Below are positions 61,781-64,000 of a DNA stretch of 64,000 nt, in pieces; positions within the stretch are counted from its first letter, which is position 1, and every line of letters starts with the position of its first letter. The stretch is from NCBI RefSeq assembly GCF_011421425.1, contig NZ_WPCW01000001.1, positions 744,001-808,000 of the forward strand, read 5' to 3'. Both the position numbers and the translations under genes were made by a program. This DNA comes from Streptococcus catagoni (GTDB lineage: Bacteria; Bacillota; Bacilli; Lactobacillales; Streptococcaceae). A model generated the notes under the pieces. That model had not been told where the DNA came from and searched no databases. It was given only the letters and a program-made list of their open reading frames with translations.

Positions 61781-62290
61781 TCATCTTTTCCATCCATATG
61801 ACATGAAACCATTGATCAAATTTATAGCCGACCTTGTGAAAGGTGCCACTAATTGATAGCCTAATTTTTCATGAAAGATCTGGCTGGCATCATTGAGATA
61901 GGGCGTTTGTTCTGTGCTTTGAGCAATACAGGCTGTAATACTTAGGATTCCCATTTTTTTCAGACAATTTTCTAGCTCCCTATAGAGCAGCTGACCTATT
62001 CCCTGACCACGCGCCTCCTCTTTCACATAGATAGTAGCCTCGCAGGTCCAAGCATAGGCAGCACGTTCATGAAAGGCCTTGGCGTAGGCATAAGCTAGGA
62101 TTTGCCCTTCTTCTTGGACAAGGAGATAGGGATAAAATTCCAAGATATGAGCCATATGCTTTTTGAATACTTCTAAATCTGGAAGGTCATAGTCAAAGGT
62201 CACTGCTGTTTTTTCAACGTAGGGGGCATAAATGGCCAAGAGTTCACTGGCATCATCTAAGCTGGCTAATCTTATCTCAAGTGTCATCAT
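61781..62290 (-). CDS. GNAT acetyltransferase (phosphinothricin-type)
   Basis: 169 residues: IRLASLDDASELLAIYAPYV start, acetyl-CoA loop YVKEEARGQGIGQLLYRELE, and GYQLVAPF near the end. This is the Pat/MnaT-like GNAT branch that acetylates small amines or methionine analogues. The substrate is unknown. It probably forms a transcription unit with the ParB-like gene downstream. Confidence 0.85.
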   Translation of the reverse strand: MMTLEIRLASLDDASELLAIYAPYVEKTAVTFDYDLPDLEVFKKHMAHILEFYPYLLVQEEGQILAYAYAKAFHERAAYAWTCEATIYVKEEARGQGIGQLLYRELENCLKKMGILSITACIAQSTEQTPYLNDASQIFHEKLGYQLVAPFTRSAINLINGFMSYGWKR

Positions 62291-62382
62291 GACTCCTTTT
62301 TATTGTCTCAAACTTACTTTCCTACATTTAGTCTAACATAATAGCTTCTGCATTTCTTAAGTTTTTTGTTCTCATTGAAAAG

Positions 62383-62419
62383 AAGAGTCTGGAAAGTACT
62401 TCTATCCCAGACTCTTTTT
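62383..62419. terminator. Bidirectional terminator
   Basis: AAGAGTCTGG pairs with CCAGACTCTT across a 14-base loop, with TTTT on one side and AAAAGAAG on the other. It ends the surface-protein transcript. Confidence 0.78.
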
Positions 62420-62434
62420 GCTATCCTAACTTAG

Positions 62435-64000
62435 TTATTTTTCTTCCTGACGTCTTTTGACACTGACTAGGAGACCACCACTTGCAATAAGTAAAGCACT
62501 TAGAATGAAGACCCTGCTATCATCACTTGCACCCCCTAGTTTTGGAAGTCCTTGACTGTTAGTAGTGTCTTCCAATGTATAAGCTTGTCCAGCTCCTGAA
62601 CTAGGGTGATAGGCCAGTGTTTCTGGTTGATAGTGATTAACCATTGGATCCTTGTTTGAATCGCCACATGGAATATCCGCAAAGGTTGTTAGATTTGTTC
62701 CGAAAATGGCATTACTTACCCAGCGATAGAAATTAATGGTATGGGTTTTATTAACAGGATTACCAGCAAAGATAAAGAGTGGTTGGCCTAGGTAACTACC
62801 ACTTATCGCTACTGTCTTGTTAGCTAGTTTGTCATGACTTGGCCACCAACCTGACACATAAAACTGATCAGCTGAAATATTTGCTAGTCTTCTAAAGCCA
62901 GCAGGCACTCCTTCAATCCAAGTTCCTGAATTTGAATAGTAGAGTGACTTAGCACTATAACCACTAGTGTATGGGCTATTGGCATCAAGGTTAATGTGCA
63001 TAAGTCCCTCATAACTAGCTCCCTTTTCTTCATCTGTCATGGCTGCATCAAAACCAGGAAGAATACCTAATTTTTCTAGACGCATCATGGCAGAGCCTCC
63101 TAAGATAATCACAGGTTTTTTACCTAATATAGAGGCGTCAAATTGGTCATTATCTAAGACAATGACATCACTTTGGCTAGGGTCAGTAACCACCTCAAAG
63201 CCCATATCTCTTAAAGCAAGGGTTACTTCTGAAACAGAAGTGAAGCCAAGTCCAGCGTTAGGATTGCCTGGAGCATAGACGCGTAGGCTTCGAAGTGACT
63301 GACCAATTGGCTTAGCACATACAGCTTTAGCATAAAGTGGGTAAGTGGCCACCATTTGACCATAAGTTGCCTTATCAACCACATAACCATCATTGGTTAA
63401 ATAGACAGACTTGCCATTTTTTAGGGCTTGATTGACAGCTTGTACTGCCGCCAAGGAATTATTAGCAATGATGTAATAAGATCCTTTTCCATTTGCTGCT
63501 GTCCTTGGAGCACTTGTCAAAGTGACCGCTCCCAATTTTCCAGCAAATTGATTAGCTTTATAAATAGCAGTCGCTTTGAAGCCACGCATGGCTGGGAAAT
63601 TCATTACTAGCTCTGCATACATAGCAGGCCACTCAGACTCATCAGAACCCTTATACATGACATGATTAGCATAGCCACGTTTGGCCTGCGCCATGTCAAT
63701 AATCAAATCACCCTTATGATAGCCAGCAGTATCTGCTGTTAATTCATTTAAGATGACCCCATTTCTTCTGAAGTAATCAATCATTTTAAAGGCTTGATCC
63801 ACGTCATTCTCTGCAGATAATTCCATTGGGATCACGTAATAGTCAGGGAAAAAGGTCTTCTGACCATTCTTGATCCTTCCTTTGACTGATCCGTCAACCG
63901 TCACTAATTTCTTTTCGGCTGAGACTTCTTCTGCTTTTTTAATACCTCTTAAATAGAAGTTCAAACGGTTCTTCATTAACTGGTCACTATTTGACAAATC
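62435..64000 (-). CDS. Cell-wall-anchored M14-carboxypeptidase-like protein, C-terminal part
   Basis: The frame is open to the right edge; the first codon that looks like a start is a TTG with no RBS, so at least 522 residues of a longer protein are present. The segment FFPDYYVIPMELSAENDVDQAFKMIDYFRRNGV to QAKRGYANHVMYKG and FPAMRGF is the region after the catalytic domain in large M14 zinc carboxypeptidases. The C-terminus is a sorting signal: LPKLG, a hydrophobic stretch (VFILSALLIASGGLLVSV) and KRRQEEK, a variant of LPxTG. The catalytic domain lies outside the window. It is probably a surface peptidase processing host or own peptides. Confidence 0.78.
   Translation of the reverse strand, partial: DLSNSDQLMKNRLNFYLRGIKKAEEVSAEKKLVTVDGSVKGRIKNGQKTFFPDYYVIPMELSAENDVDQAFKMIDYFRRNGVILNELTADTAGYHKGDLIIDMAQAKRGYANHVMYKGSDESEWPAMYAELVMNFPAMRGFKATAIYKANQFAGKLGAVTLTSAPRTAANGKGSYYIIANNSLAAVQAVNQALKNGKSVYLTNDGYVVDKATYGQMVATYPLYAKAVCAKPIGQSLRSLRVYAPGNPNAGLGFTSVSEVTLALRDMGFEVVTDPSQSDVIVLDNDQFDASILGKKPVIILGGSAMMRLEKLGILPGFDAAMTDEEKGASYEGLMHINLDANSPYTSGYSAKSLYYSNSGTWIEGVPAGFRRLANISADQFYVSGWWPSHDKLANKTVAISGSYLGQPLFIFAGNPVNKTHTINFYRWVSNAIFGTNLTTFADIPCGDSNKDPMVNHYQPETLAYHPSSGAGQAYTLEDTTNSQGLPKLGGASDDSRVFILSALLIASGGLLVSVKRRQEEK

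Overview
The window is low-GC Firmicute DNA with the gene content of a pyogenic-group Streptococcus. A type I-C CRISPR-Cas locus lies near valS, and further along is an N-glycan degradation locus with GH2, YesMN-like two-component, ABC importer, ROK, GH92, GH84, GntR, GH125 and GH38 genes, an arrangement I recall from S. pyogenes and close relatives (S. dysgalactiae, S. canis and similar). The species cannot be fixed from the sequence alone.

Layout. (1) 1-11142: hyaluronan utilisation island. It holds the tail of a PL8 hyaluronate lyase, the LacI-type repressor RegR, a heparinase II/III-like oligosaccharide lyase, a mannose-class PTS (IID, IIC, IIB, IIA), the GH88 unsaturated glucuronyl hydrolase and, divergently, the dehydrogenase/isomerase/KdgK/KdgA pathway that ends in pyruvate and glyceraldehyde-3-phosphate. 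Two strong divergent promoters carry RegR-type palindromes and one cre site. (2) 11339-21118: type I-C CRISPR-Cas, with an 18-repeat/17-spacer array, leader, and cas2-cas1-cas4-cas7-cas8c-cas5c-cas3 all read leftward. (3) 21133-22186: complete IS30-family element just upstream of the cas3 promoter. (4) 22300-40250: housekeeping and accessory genes, including a T-box-led three-gene valS operon, MarR/MATE pair, frameshifted MBL hydrolase, a tRNA, an ABC exporter, aroE, two MFS transporters and several structured repeats. (5) 40275-61234: N-glycan (mannose-rich) uptake and cytosolic degradation locus with its own two-component system and GntR regulator. (6) 61346-64000: ParB-like protein, GNAT, and the C-terminal part of a wall-anchored M14-carboxypeptidase-like protein cut by the window edge.

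Main discovery candidate: the 400-bp gap between cas3 and cas5c is not empty. The + strand carries a crRNA-like element: a small hairpin plus the exact last ten bases of the CRISPR repeat, followed by a guide. The guide matches 16 of 20 bases of a sequence directly after a TTC PAM, abutting the -35 box of a strong leftward promoter. Three of the four mismatches fall at guide positions 6, 12 and 18, the bases that type I Cascade flips out. That promoter drives a 34-residue hydrophobic peptide with a strong RBS, missed by standard ORF calling, just ahead of cas5c. This is the architecture of a CreTA-type toxin/crRNA-like antitoxin pair guarding the CRISPR locus, or of CreR-type autoregulation of the downstream cas genes, here in a streptococcal type I-C system.
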